Assembly: GCA_964452645.1 (NCBI GenBank)
Contig: CAYVMO010000015.1
Coordinates: 14,440 to 78,439 of the forward strand
DNA from: CAYXTW01 sp964452645
GTDB lineage: Bacteria > Zixibacteria > MSB-5A5 > GN15 > PGXB01
Length of the DNA stretch: 64,000 bases
Direction: 5' to 3'
Below the pieces are notes generated by a model, which was not told the origin of the DNA, did no database searches, and saw only the letters and a list, made by a program, of their open reading frames with translations. Of this stretch, positions 18,895 to 26,287 are shown piece by piece. The position numbers were made by a program, and so were the translations under genes. How positions within the stretch are numbered: the stretch's first letter is position 1; every line of letters begins with the position of its first letter.

Positions 18895-18949
18895 TGGCAG
18901 AACCACATCGTTCCCCCGATAAATCGGCGGAACTCGGGTTCTGCCCTAC
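18895..18949 (-). repeat. REP-like palindrome, right of RAYT, inverted copy C
   Basis: Begins GGCAGAACCACATCGTTC and ends GGGTTCTGCCCTAC, the reverse complement of the copies left of the gene, with a central CCGATAAATCGG dyad. It thus frames the RAYT gene in inverted orientation. Confidence 0.85.
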
Positions 18950-19088
18950 TCGATGTTTGGCAACTGCAGGAATTTGCCTATATTCCCGAAAGAGTTGTAC
19001 TATAGGCAGGCAATTAAATGTACGGTTCAGTATGGGAAAATGGCCAGTATTAATAGTGAACATTAAACTCGACGTTAGTTGAAGCGTT

Positions 19089-19577
19089 ATGAAAAGACCC
19101 GACAATATATACATGACTTTCACAGATGACACTATCGAGAGACTCGCCAAAGGATTACGGCGCCGGGGCAAGAAGATTGTCTTCACCAACGGCGTTTTCG
19201 ATATTCTGCATTTCGGGCATATCGACTATCTGACGAAAGCCCGGGCGCTGGGAGATGTCCTTATTGTCGGGGTCAACAAGGACAGCTCGGTCAGGAAATT
19301 CAAATCGGACCTACGGCCGATTCAGAGCGGACAGGATAGGGCGCGGATACTCGCCTCGCTGCGGTCGGTCGACTACGTGGTTATGTTCGAGGAGGAAACT
19401 CCGGAGCGGTTGATCAAACTGGTCAGACCGGATGTACTCGTCAAGGGGGCCGACTATCAGGTTTCCGAAATTGTCGGGGCTGATTTTGTCAAATCGTACG
19501 GGGGGCAGGTTAAACGTATCACGCTCGCCAAAGGTCGCTCCACGACCGAGATTATCGAGAAGATTAAAAAGTTGTAA
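19089..19577 (+). CDS. rfaE2: D-glycero-beta-D-manno-heptose-1-phosphate adenylyltransferase
   Basis: 162 residues, nucleotidyltransferase half of HldE. It adenylates heptose-1-phosphate to give ADP-heptose for lipopolysaccharide core. The signature is NGVFDILHFGHIDYL with the HxGH motif, followed by LIVGVNKDSSVRKFK and the C-terminal GRSTTEIIEKIKK. The preceding 140 bases after the palindrome hold no gene. Separation from hldA by the RAYT locus means it probably needs its own promoter, and I could not pick a convincing one. Confidence 0.92.
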   Translation: MKRPDNIYMTFTDDTIERLAKGLRRRGKKIVFTNGVFDILHFGHIDYLTKARALGDVLIVGVNKDSSVRKFKSDLRPIQSGQDRARILASLRSVDYVVMFEEETPERLIKLVRPDVLVKGADYQVSEIVGADFVKSYGGQVKRITLAKGRSTTEIIEKIKKL

Positions 19578-19585
19578 GTGTTCTT

Positions 19586-19655
19586 GTCAGGATCGCCCTT
19601 CGGGCCCTTCGACACTTCGAAGACTCAGTGTCTCAGGCAGGGATCCTGACCTACG
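19586..19655 (+). repeat. REP-like palindrome, GTCAGGATC subfamily
   Basis: GTCAGGATC at the left pairs with GATCCTGAC at 19642-19650, followed by CTAC. Inner arms include CTTCGGGCC and ACACTTCGAAGACTCAGTGT. Same class as the element at 30924. Confidence 0.75.
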
Positions 19656-19676
19656 AATTGCCAATTGTACTACGTA

Positions 19677-20261
19677 CTATACCTTTTCGAATTTGCGGCT
19701 GCCGGGTTGGGTAAGCGGAACGCCTTTCTTGCACAGTGGGCACTCGTCGGCTTGCCAGGCATCGGCCGAGACGGTCGCCAGCGGTTTGAACGGGTAATCG
19801 AATTTGACTTTACCGCCGGAGCGATCCAGAAACTCACCGATACCGATTATTTTTGCATCGTACTTATTAACCAGATCGATAACCTCGAATATCGAACCGC
19901 CGGTGGTTAAAACATCATCGACAATAAGTACGCGTGTCCCGGGTTCGATATGGAAGCCGCGTTTGAATATACGCCCTTTGCCGCCTTCGGCCGGTTCGGC
20001 GTAAATCGAGTCCAGCCCGAGATATTTGGCAACTTCATAAGCAATAATAATCCCGCCGGTGGTCGGCCCGACGACAAGTTCGACATTGTCATTTTCGAAA
20101 AGTCGCGCCAACTCGATACAGACTTTTTCGCACAGGCGCGGTTTTCTTAAAATGTTGAATTTCTCATAATAAATATCGCTGTGTTTGCCGGACGAAAGCT
20201 TGAAGTGCCCCTCCAGAAGGGCATTAGATTTTTTGAAAATTTCGAGAACATTTGTGCTCAT
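19677..20261 (-). CDS. pyrE: Orotate phosphoribosyltransferase
   Basis: 194 residues. It joins orotate to PRPP to make orotidine-5-phosphate in pyrimidine synthesis. Residues 20-40 (FKLSSGKHSDIYYEK) form the orotate loop, and VLIVDDVLTTGG (111-122) is the PRPP-binding motif. A short C-terminal CPLCKKG segment could bind metal and is typical of a subset of bacterial and archaeal PyrE proteins. It starts two bases after the acpS stop, so the two form one transcript. Confidence 0.93.
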   Translation of the reverse strand: MSTNVLEIFKKSNALLEGHFKLSSGKHSDIYYEKFNILRKPRLCEKVCIELARLFENDNVELVVGPTTGGIIIAYEVAKYLGLDSIYAEPAEGGKGRIFKRGFHIEPGTRVLIVDDVLTTGGSIFEVIDLVNKYDAKIIGIGEFLDRSGGKVKFDYPFKPLATVSADAWQADECPLCKKGVPLTQPGSRKFEKV

Positions 20262-20263
20262 AT

Positions 20264-20635
20264 TTAGTCTCCAGTCATTACAGCCACCGCCGCGGCCATA
20301 GTATGTTCATGGGTTATGGAGACCTTTATTTCCATATCAAATATTTTCTCTCTAACGTTATCGTCGAGATGAACATACGGCTTTCCATAAAGGTCGTTCA
20401 ATATTTGAATATTCCGGGGATAGACTCCCGAAGTGACCATGGCGCCCAGTGCTTTCATAACCGCTTCCTTAGCGGCGAACCGGCCGGCGACGAATTTGAC
20501 TTTATCCCTTCTTCCGCGATAAAGATTACGCTCCTCTTCACCCAGGAGTCTCCCGATAAACTTCTCCCCCCAGCGATCGAGGTCTCTCCGGATACGCTCG
20601 ATATCGGTCAAGTCTATGCCGACTGAATACATCAT
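20264..20635 (-). CDS. acpS: Holo-[acyl-carrier-protein] synthase
   Basis: About 123 residues from the ATG pair at 20635/20632; a longer in-frame start at 20734 would add a non-family extension of 33 residues and overlap the divergent RNA promoter, so it is rejected. It transfers 4-phosphopantetheine from CoA to acyl carrier protein. Motifs are GIDLTDIERI (magnesium aspartate) and FAAKEAVMKALG (magnesium glutamate and CoA lysine). The C-terminal SITHEHTMAAAVAV is also standard. Coupled to pyrE. Confidence 0.92.
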   Translation of the reverse strand: MMYSVGIDLTDIERIRRDLDRWGEKFIGRLLGEEERNLYRGRRDKVKFVAGRFAAKEAVMKALGAMVTSGVYPRNIQILNDLYGKPYVHLDDNVREKIFDMEIKVSITHEHTMAAAVAVMTGD

Positions 20636-20716
20636 TTTAAATCGACTCCGCTTATCTGATTTTTCATAAGCAGAAGATAAGTGATTTATTTTTTTTTCGC
20701 AATGAGCCATCAGATT

Positions 20717-20745
20717 TTGATTGCATAAAATCAAAAATATATTAA
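20717..20745 (+). promoter_or_regulatory. Candidate promoter of the 6S-like RNA
   Basis: TTGATT, 17-base spacer, TATTAA, ending about seven bases before the predicted RNA start near 20752. It faces away from acpS. Confidence 0.5.
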
Positions 20746-20751
20746 ATTAAC

Positions 20752-20950
20752 AGCACAAAGAGTTGGAGAAGGGAATTTGAAAAATCTCTAACAACTCAAT
20801 TATGAAGGTTGTCTCTTCTTAGAAGGCTGCACGGACGCCGTGACCCACTTCGCGTGGCAGCGAAAGTAAGACGCCGGAAGCGACTGTAAAAACCCTTTAC
20901 CGTATCTATTGAGGAGTTTTTTCAAAGCACCCCCTTCTCCTTTTCTTTTG
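20752..20950 (+). ncRNA. Structured RNA of about 190 nt, 6S RNA-like candidate
   Basis: The ends pair extensively: GGAGAAGGG (20765-20773) with CCCTTCTCC (20932-20940), TTTGAAAAA with TTTTTTCAAA, and CTCAAT with ATTGAG. This gives a long interrupted closing stem, an open centre and apical hairpins (ACGG/CCGT, CCAC-TTCGC-GTGG, closed by GCTG/CAGC). A T-rich tract (TTTTCTTTT) follows the 3' strand and a promoter-like sequence precedes the 5' strand. Length and rod shape with a central bubble fit 6S RNA, which binds RNA polymerase holoenzyme. tRNA, tmRNA, RNase P RNA and SRP RNA signatures are absent. The apical three-way junction is not standard for 6S, so identity is tentative. Confidence 0.5.
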
Positions 20951-21097
20951 TCCTTCGTTATTAATCTTTTGCGCGGCAATCAGCCGGATACCATGGCAGG
21001 CCGGCACCGCTGTATTATAGGGGAATTTCTTAATGCGCGGAAACGAGGATGCTGTATCAGGTGTACAGGATCCGCTACGGCCGCGAAAACGAAAATG

Positions 21098-21724
21098 CTA
21101 TTCTTTCAATTCGGCGTGGATGAGTTTTTCGATATTGATTTCGGGATTGATGAGGTTTGTCAGAATAAAAAAACATTCATAACCGCTGGAAACCAGATAT
21201 AAACGATTCGGTTCAAGCGCGCAGACGCCCTCTTCCCTTTTGCCGCCGGGAAGCTGCGAGAAAATCTCAAGAATGTCGTTTATGCTTTTAAAAACGGCCG
21301 AAAACATCTTTTTGAATTCTGCCGACACATCAGAAGAATCGAATTCGCCGGAATTATTGATGCGATAGACTTTTTCGACACCTTCGATGGCAGCCAGCCG
21401 ATCAATCAGTGAGAGCGAGGTTGTTTCCAGCGTCGGTTTATCGCGAATAGTTAGATCGGTCTTTCGTTTCTTACTGCCGATAATGTTAAGAACTTCCAGA
21501 TGTTGTTTGCGAAGCAGGTCTTCGACTTTGTTTTTTTCCTCTAAAGTAGCTATCGGAGCGGACAATTCCTGCTGTATTTTCTGGATAATCTGGCCTTTCG
21601 AGATAACCGACGTAGTCAATCGCGGTTTAGGCCGATAGGCATATTCGGTCTGAATTTGCAATTCGGTGGAACCCCTGACGATACGCGAGGTTCTCCCGGC
21701 CGGTATTAAATCTGCTTGTGCCAT
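21098..21724 (-). CDS. Hypothetical protein with possible roadblock/LC7-like C-terminal region
   Basis: The ATG at 21724 (MAQADLIPAGR) is chosen because the longer frame would start with TTG inside a perfect hairpin. The N-terminal half is basic, with a helical segment (ISKGQIIQKIQQELSAP, EEKNKVEDLLRKQHLEVLNIIG). The C-terminal half, from LSLIDRLAAIEGVEKVYRINNSGEF, has the strand-helix pattern of roadblock/longin-type modules (IxGVxxxxxxNxxGEF), which often partner small GTPases. No such GTPase is nearby. I do not recognise the family with confidence. Confidence 0.6.
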   Translation of the reverse strand: MAQADLIPAGRTSRIVRGSTELQIQTEYAYRPKPRLTTSVISKGQIIQKIQQELSAPIATLEEKNKVEDLLRKQHLEVLNIIGSKKRKTDLTIRDKPTLETTSLSLIDRLAAIEGVEKVYRINNSGEFDSSDVSAEFKKMFSAVFKSINDILEIFSQLPGGKREEGVCALEPNRLYLVSSGYECFFILTNLINPEINIEKLIHAELKE

Positions 21725-21728
21725 AGCT

Positions 21729-21768
21729 ATAACTTGGGGGTGAATAAAATAATTCACCCCCAAGTTAT
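21729..21768. promoter_or_regulatory. Perfect 17-bp inverted repeat directly before the 21724 start codon
   Basis: ATAACTTGGGGGTGAAT (21729-21745) and its exact reverse complement (21752-21768) enclose a six-base loop. On the minus strand the hairpin starts 10 bases after the nrdJ stop and ends four bases before the next ATG. It lacks a T run, so it is not a classical terminator in either direction. The only purine-rich sequence that could serve as a ribosome site is inside the stem. Confidence 0.8.
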
Positions 21769-21778
21769 ATCGGCAAAA

Positions 21779-24049
21779 TCAGCATTTGGAATAACCACAG
21801 CCGCGACAGACCACGCAACCTGATTCATATTCGATGCGTCCGCCGCAGTCGGGGCAGAATTCTTCGGAGAGATCGGCCTCTTTATGGATTTTCTGACCAT
21901 TGCCAAACTGATTAAAGAGAACGTGCGCAATGGCGTCGGGAATCGAGGAAATCAGACCGCCATTTCCGAAGATCGGCGAGGAGCCGCCGATACCTTTGAG
22001 TTGTTTGATGACTTTCTCGACGGGGACACCCGAACGAAATGCCAATGAAACCAAACGGCATATTGCCTCGGTGTCGGCCATCGTCGAATAACCGGACTTG
22101 CCGATTTGAGCGAAGACCTCGAACGGTTTGCCATCAAGAGTATTTATGGTTACATAAAGGTTTCCATACCCGGTTTTAATTTTTTCGGTAACGCCTTTCA
22201 GAACCTGGGGACGGTCTTTAACCTCGCGGGTTTTTTTCTCGACTTCATTACTTTCCGCCTCCGGTCCTCTGGTAGTACCGGTCGAAAGAACCTGCTCGGC
22301 GCGGCTGCCGTCACGGTAAATCGTTATACCCTTGCATCCCGATTTATACGCCAGAAGATAAGCCTCCTCGACATCTTTCAAAGTGGCGTCATGCGGCAGA
22401 TTTATTGTCTTCGAGACGGCGTTGTCGGTATATTTCTGAAAAGCGGCCTGCATCCTGACATGCCACTCGGGACTGACATCGTGGGTCGTGACAAAAACAC
22501 GACGGACATCCTCGGGAATTTCATTATATTCGGCGATAGAATTGGTTTTGGCTATTTTTTCCATTAATTCTCTGGAGTAAAACCCGCGCGCTTTGGCGAC
22601 TCTTTCAAAAATCGGATTGACCTCGATCATTCGCGTCTTATCCATAACTGTTCTGACATAAGAGACGGCAAAAAGCGGCTCGATGCCGGAAGAACACCCG
22701 GCGATTATCGAAATGGTTCCGGTCGGCGCGATCGTGGTTACCGTCGAATTACGAATGTGCGGCCCGTTGCCGTCTTTATAATAAACGGATCTATTCCAAT
22801 TGGGAAAGACACCGCGTTTTTCGGCCAGCCGCCGGGATTCGGCGTGCCCTGCTTCTTTTATGCGGGACATCACCTTATCGGCCAATTCCAGAGCTTCATT
22901 CGAATCATAGGGGATTCCCAGAAGAATAAGCATATCAGCCCAGCCCATGACGCCAAGACCGATCTTACGGTTTTCTTTGGTATGAAAATCGATTTCAGGA
23001 AGCGGATACCGGTTGGCATCGATGACGTTATCGAGAAAATGAACGCAGGTTCTGACCGTTTTATCGATTTTTTCCCAGTCGATTTCATAACGGGATAATT
23101 CATGCGGCGAATCCAGATCAACGACCGCCTTGAGCATCCGGCTGAGGTTCATCGAGCCCAGATTACAGCTTTCAAACGGCAGCAGCGGCTGTTCGCCGCA
23201 CGGATTGGTCGACTCGTAAAGGCCGACGCGTGTAACCGGGTTGCCGTCGTTCATGCGATCGACAAACATCAAACCGGGTTCACCGGTGCGATGAGCATGC
23301 TCGACGATTTTGTCAAAAACTTCACGGGCGTTAAGGCTTGATGGCCGCCCCTCTTTGGTGTAGACCGAGCCGGTTCGCGGATCAATCAATTCATAGCGAC
23401 CATTTTCTTCAACTGCGTGCATGAAAGCGTCGGTAAGCGCCACCGAAATATTAAAATTGGTTAATTCCCTGAGATTATCTTTGCAGGATATAAAGTCGAG
23501 AATGTCGGGGTGATCGACGCGAAGAATGCCCATATTGGCGCCGCGTCGAGTCCCCCCCTGCTTAACAGCCTCGGTGGCGGAATTAATCACGCGCATGAAT
23601 GATATGGGTCCGGAAGCAACACCGGAAGTGGAGGCGACGACCGAGTTGCGCGGGCGCAAGCGGGAGAAGGCAAAACCGGTTCCGCCACCCGATTTGTGTA
23701 TCAGGGCGGTATGTTTGACGGCGTCGAAAATCGACTCCATCGAATCTTCGATGGGCAGGACAAAACATGCCGAAAGCTGTCCCAACGGTCGACCGGCATT
23801 CATCAGCGTCGGTGAGTTGGGCATAAACTCAAGCGCCATCATCATATCGTAGAAGGTTTCTTCAAGGTTTTTGATTTCATCCGGCGAGGCGCCATATTTT
23901 CTTTCCGATTCGGCAATGGCGCGCGCCACCCGGCGAAACAGCTCATCGGGGCTTTCGATAACCCTCCCCTGGTTATCTTTTTTGAGATACCGTCTCTCCA
24001 AGACCTTTATCGAATTTTCCGACAGTTCTTTATTTCTGTCGTCATCCAT
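21779..24049 (-). CDS. nrdJ: Class II adenosylcobalamin-dependent ribonucleotide reductase
   Basis: 756 residues. It reduces ribonucleotides to deoxyribonucleotides with a radical generated from adenosylcobalamin. Features are NSPTLMNAGRPLGQLSACF (substrate loop and cysteine), STSGVASGPISFMR, NPCGEQPLLPFESCNLGS with the radical-site cysteine and glutamate, and a C-terminal zinc-ribbon-like tail (CPDCGG...CVVCRGCGYSKC) that carries the reducing cysteines of NrdJ/NrdZ enzymes. It starts 9 bases after the thyX stop, pairing dNTP reduction with dTMP synthesis in one operon. Confidence 0.95.
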   Translation of the reverse strand: MDDDRNKELSENSIKVLERRYLKKDNQGRVIESPDELFRRVARAIAESERKYGASPDEIKNLEETFYDMMMALEFMPNSPTLMNAGRPLGQLSACFVLPIEDSMESIFDAVKHTALIHKSGGGTGFAFSRLRPRNSVVASTSGVASGPISFMRVINSATEAVKQGGTRRGANMGILRVDHPDILDFISCKDNLRELTNFNISVALTDAFMHAVEENGRYELIDPRTGSVYTKEGRPSSLNAREVFDKIVEHAHRTGEPGLMFVDRMNDGNPVTRVGLYESTNPCGEQPLLPFESCNLGSMNLSRMLKAVVDLDSPHELSRYEIDWEKIDKTVRTCVHFLDNVIDANRYPLPEIDFHTKENRKIGLGVMGWADMLILLGIPYDSNEALELADKVMSRIKEAGHAESRRLAEKRGVFPNWNRSVYYKDGNGPHIRNSTVTTIAPTGTISIIAGCSSGIEPLFAVSYVRTVMDKTRMIEVNPIFERVAKARGFYSRELMEKIAKTNSIAEYNEIPEDVRRVFVTTHDVSPEWHVRMQAAFQKYTDNAVSKTINLPHDATLKDVEEAYLLAYKSGCKGITIYRDGSRAEQVLSTGTTRGPEAESNEVEKKTREVKDRPQVLKGVTEKIKTGYGNLYVTINTLDGKPFEVFAQIGKSGYSTMADTEAICRLVSLAFRSGVPVEKVIKQLKGIGGSSPIFGNGGLISSIPDAIAHVLFNQFGNGQKIHKEADLSEEFCPDCGGRIEYESGCVVCRGCGYSKC

Positions 24050-24058
24050 GATTATCTC

Positions 24059-24748
24059 CTATAAATCCTGGCGTTTGGCACAGTTGTTTTCTCTATCAAT
24101 TACGAAATCATAAAACACAATGGGAGCTTTCTCTTTTAATATCTCCAGCATCTGCAAGCAAATTCCGCGAATTTCCCAATGCGCCCGGGGATTGCATCGG
24201 ACTTCGAAGATATGTCGATACTCTCTCAAATTGGCGGTAATGACAATCTGCGAAGTCGTTCCGCCCGGAAGAATATAGCGGGCATCCTCTTTGGGAATAT
24301 CCTCCAATACCATTTCCGAATAAAGTTTCTCACATTGAACCGCTAATTCAAGATATCGGTCATTGAACTTCGATTTTTCAATGGTCGACGGCAAAACTAC
24401 ATCGTAATCGCGTGTTTTTCCATATTCAACATAGCGCTGCGATTCCTGCGACGGCGACATCAGGCGGTGACGAACCAATTCGTGAGTAAACGTTCGCGAG
24501 CCGCCTTTTATCCGAAAAGTAGCGCCGGCATGTTCCAGGACCGAATGATGTTTCTTCCTGATCACTTTCTTGATTAAATCTTCCGTCGAGGCGGGAGGAT
24601 TGTATCTATGAAAAGAGAGATAGCAGGTTCGGCAGGCCAGTTCAATAACCTGTTCGGCATTGGGAGTTATGGCCATCAATTCCACCGATGGTTTGGCGAT
24701 GATTTCAGACATATTCCTTTCCTGGTCGGCAGTAGTAATACTTTCCAT
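24059..24748 (-). CDS. thyX: Flavin-dependent thymidylate synthase
   Basis: 229 residues. It makes dTMP from dUMP using methylene-THF and FADH2. The ThyX motif RHRLMSPSQESQR lies at residues 93-105, with HHSVLEHAGATF before it and LRExRHIFEVRCNPRAHWEIR in the second half. Two starts are possible: 24748 (GAGG nine bases upstream) and ATG at 24712 (AGGAAAGG five bases upstream). It is the first gene of the thyX-nrdJ unit. Confidence 0.94.
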   Translation of the reverse strand: MESITTADQERNMSEIIAKPSVELMAITPNAEQVIELACRTCYLSFHRYNPPASTEDLIKKVIRKKHHSVLEHAGATFRIKGGSRTFTHELVRHRLMSPSQESQRYVEYGKTRDYDVVLPSTIEKSKFNDRYLELAVQCEKLYSEMVLEDIPKEDARYILPGGTTSQIVITANLREYRHIFEVRCNPRAHWEIRGICLQMLEILKEKAPIVFYDFVIDRENNCAKRQDL

Positions 24749-24924
24749 TTAATTTAACCTCTTTTTCTCTGAATAGTGTCACTTTTTATAGTTATTTTCA
24801 AATAAAGGCGAAAATAAACCTTTCAAGTTTTCAAAAAAACTCTCAACATCATACCACACAACAACTTACAAGGCCACGCTATTGTCCCGTCCCCAGGTTG
24901 CCCCTTTTCTTAACAGCGGATTTC

Positions 24925-24954
24925 AGACTACAAAAATGTAAAAAAGCTGTCAAC
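24925..24954 (-). promoter_or_regulatory. Candidate promoter of thyX-nrdJ
   Basis: Minus strand: TTGACA (24949-24954), 18-base spacer, TAGTCT. It lies about 180 bases before the thyX start and between the gene and the NrdR-like boxes. Confidence 0.4.
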
Positions 24955-24981
24955 AATAAAACTTAAAAAATATAAAAAAAA

Positions 24982-25028
24982 TCTCAATATGTTGTGTTTC
25001 AATAGATTGACATATCTCTATCTTGTGT
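24982..25028 (-). promoter_or_regulatory. Candidate tandem NrdR boxes upstream of thyX-nrdJ
   Basis: The 16-mer at 24982-24997 (TCTCAATATGTTGTGT) matches the NrdR box consensus ACACAATATATTGTGT at 13 of 16 positions. A weaker one at 25013-25028 (TATCTCTATCTTGTGT) matches 10 of 16. They are 31 bases apart, three helical turns, which is the usual spacing of paired NrdR boxes. NrdR represses ribonucleotide reductase genes when dATP is plentiful. Confidence 0.5.
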
Positions 25029-25413
25029 GATTTCGATCGATTTGCGATAATGGCGAATTAGCTCCATTACTCTAATTTGTTAGTCGATTATTTTTATACT
25101 TTTATGGATTTTATGAGCCGAGGTTTTCTCGATGCAATCGAACAGGAGAATCTCATGATTTATGATAGATCATTATTAATGTATTTATCTTATCCGGAAT
25201 GTTTGATTATATCAAGGTAGAGTCATAAAATTTCTGTACGATTTATATTAAAGGCCGAAGGGCGGCAGGTAAAAACAGCTTGACATAAATAGAATATTTG
25301 CGGATTTTGATTTAAATTGTATGTAAACCCGCGGATATATTTTGTGGTAGCCGGAACATACAAAAAAGGAAGAACGTAAATTAGAAAATAGAAAGGCTGG
25401 AGGCTTAAATCAG
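25029..25413. other. Intergenic region before the partner-switching operon
   Basis: Mostly AT-rich with no gene that I can support. A TTGACA near 25276 followed by AT-rich sequence may be the -35 of the plus-strand operon. I see no further convincing structure. Confidence 0.4.
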
Positions 25414-25749
25414 ATGAAACTTACCGATTCCGAAAAGGATGGGATTGCCATACTGGAGCCCAAAGGTAAAATAATGGGCGGGCCTGATGCGACTCTTCTG
25501 CACGATAAGCTTCATGAATTAATTGAAGGCGGCAAAAAGAGAGTTATAATTGATCTCGCGAAAGTCGAGTGGATGAATTCGACCGGGCTTGGTATCCTGA
25601 TTTCGAGTTTAACGACCTTGCGCAATAATCAAGGGGAGCTGAAATTGGCCAATGTTACCGATAAGATTCAATCGCTTTTGACGATTACCAAGCTGGTTAC
25701 TGTTTTCGAGGCCTTCGACTCGGTCGATGACGCGGTCAAATCGTTTTGA
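25414..25749 (+). CDS. STAS-domain anti-sigma factor antagonist
   Basis: 111 residues, a single STAS domain of the SpoIIAA/RsbV type. The phosphorylatable serine is Ser56 in WMNSTGLGIL. When dephosphorylated such proteins bind the anti-sigma kinase and free its partner. GGAGG nine bases before the ATG supports the start. It is the first gene of a module with an RsbW-like kinase and a SpoIIE-like phosphatase; a hairpin follows it. Confidence 0.93.
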   Translation: MKLTDSEKDGIAILEPKGKIMGGPDATLLHDKLHELIEGGKKRVIIDLAKVEWMNSTGLGILISSLTTLRNNQGELKLANVTDKIQSLLTITKLVTVFEAFDSVDDAVKSF

Positions 25750-25789
25750 ATTATGACTGGCAATAGCTGAGTTACGCAATTCGCTTTCA

Positions 25790-25820
25790 GGGTAGGTTGG
25801 CATGACAACCTGCCCTTTTT
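25790..25820 (+). terminator. Terminator or attenuator between antagonist and kinase genes
   Basis: GGGTAGGTTG pairs with CAACCTGCCC (one T-G pair), loop of six, followed by five T. It ends 22 bases before the next start and would make the first gene the most abundantly transcribed. Confidence 0.7.
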
Positions 25821-25841
25821 ATTAAGATGGTACGATGAATT

Positions 25842-26264
25842 ATGAAAAAACCAATCATTACCGGCAACATCATTGAAATTCCATCATCAGAAGACTTTCT
25901 GCCTGATGTTGACGATTTTATCGAAGGTAAACTGGAATCGTTCGGACTGAATAGGTCCGATATCGCTGATATTGCCATTTCCGTCACAGAGCTGGTCACC
26001 AACGGAATTGTCCATGCCAATAAGTTAATCCTCGAAAAAACGGTGAAGGTGGAAATATCGAAAAAAAACTCGGAGATTGAAATCACCATAACCGATCAGG
26101 GTGATGGATTCGACCCGGATTCGATAGAGAATCCCATTGAAGACGAGAATCTGCTAAAAGAGGTCGGACGGGGGGTATTCATAGTTAAATCTCTCATGGA
26201 TAAAGTCATGTTTAATTCGCAACCCGGGAAGGGAACGACGGTAACCATGACTAAACATTTTTAG
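25842..26264 (+). CDS. RsbW-type anti-sigma serine kinase
   Basis: 140 residues with an ATPase fold of the HATPase_c_2 type. The N box is TELVTNGIVHANK, the G1 box ITDQGDGFDP and the G2 box EVGRGVFIVKSLMD. Such kinases phosphorylate the STAS antagonist and bind a sigma factor or other target. The target is not encoded here; no sigma factor is visible in the window. Starts 92 bases after the antagonist and 23 bases before the phosphatase gene. Confidence 0.93.
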   Translation: MKKPIITGNIIEIPSSEDFLPDVDDFIEGKLESFGLNRSDIADIAISVTELVTNGIVHANKLILEKTVKVEISKKNSEIEITITDQGDGFDPDSIENPIEDENLLKEVGRGVFIVKSLMDKVMFNSQPGKGTTVTMTKHF

Positions 26265-26287
26265 AATTTTATTGGTCTAATCTAAGG

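Noticed and set aside
18216..18949. CRISPR-like repeat array
   Set aside because: The repeats are palindromic, unevenly spaced and flank a RAYT gene; no cas gene exists. No CRISPR array was seen anywhere in the window.
24749..25413. Cobalamin riboswitch before the B12-dependent nrdJ operon
   Set aside because: No B12-box-like sequence or the multi-stem structure could be found on the minus strand.
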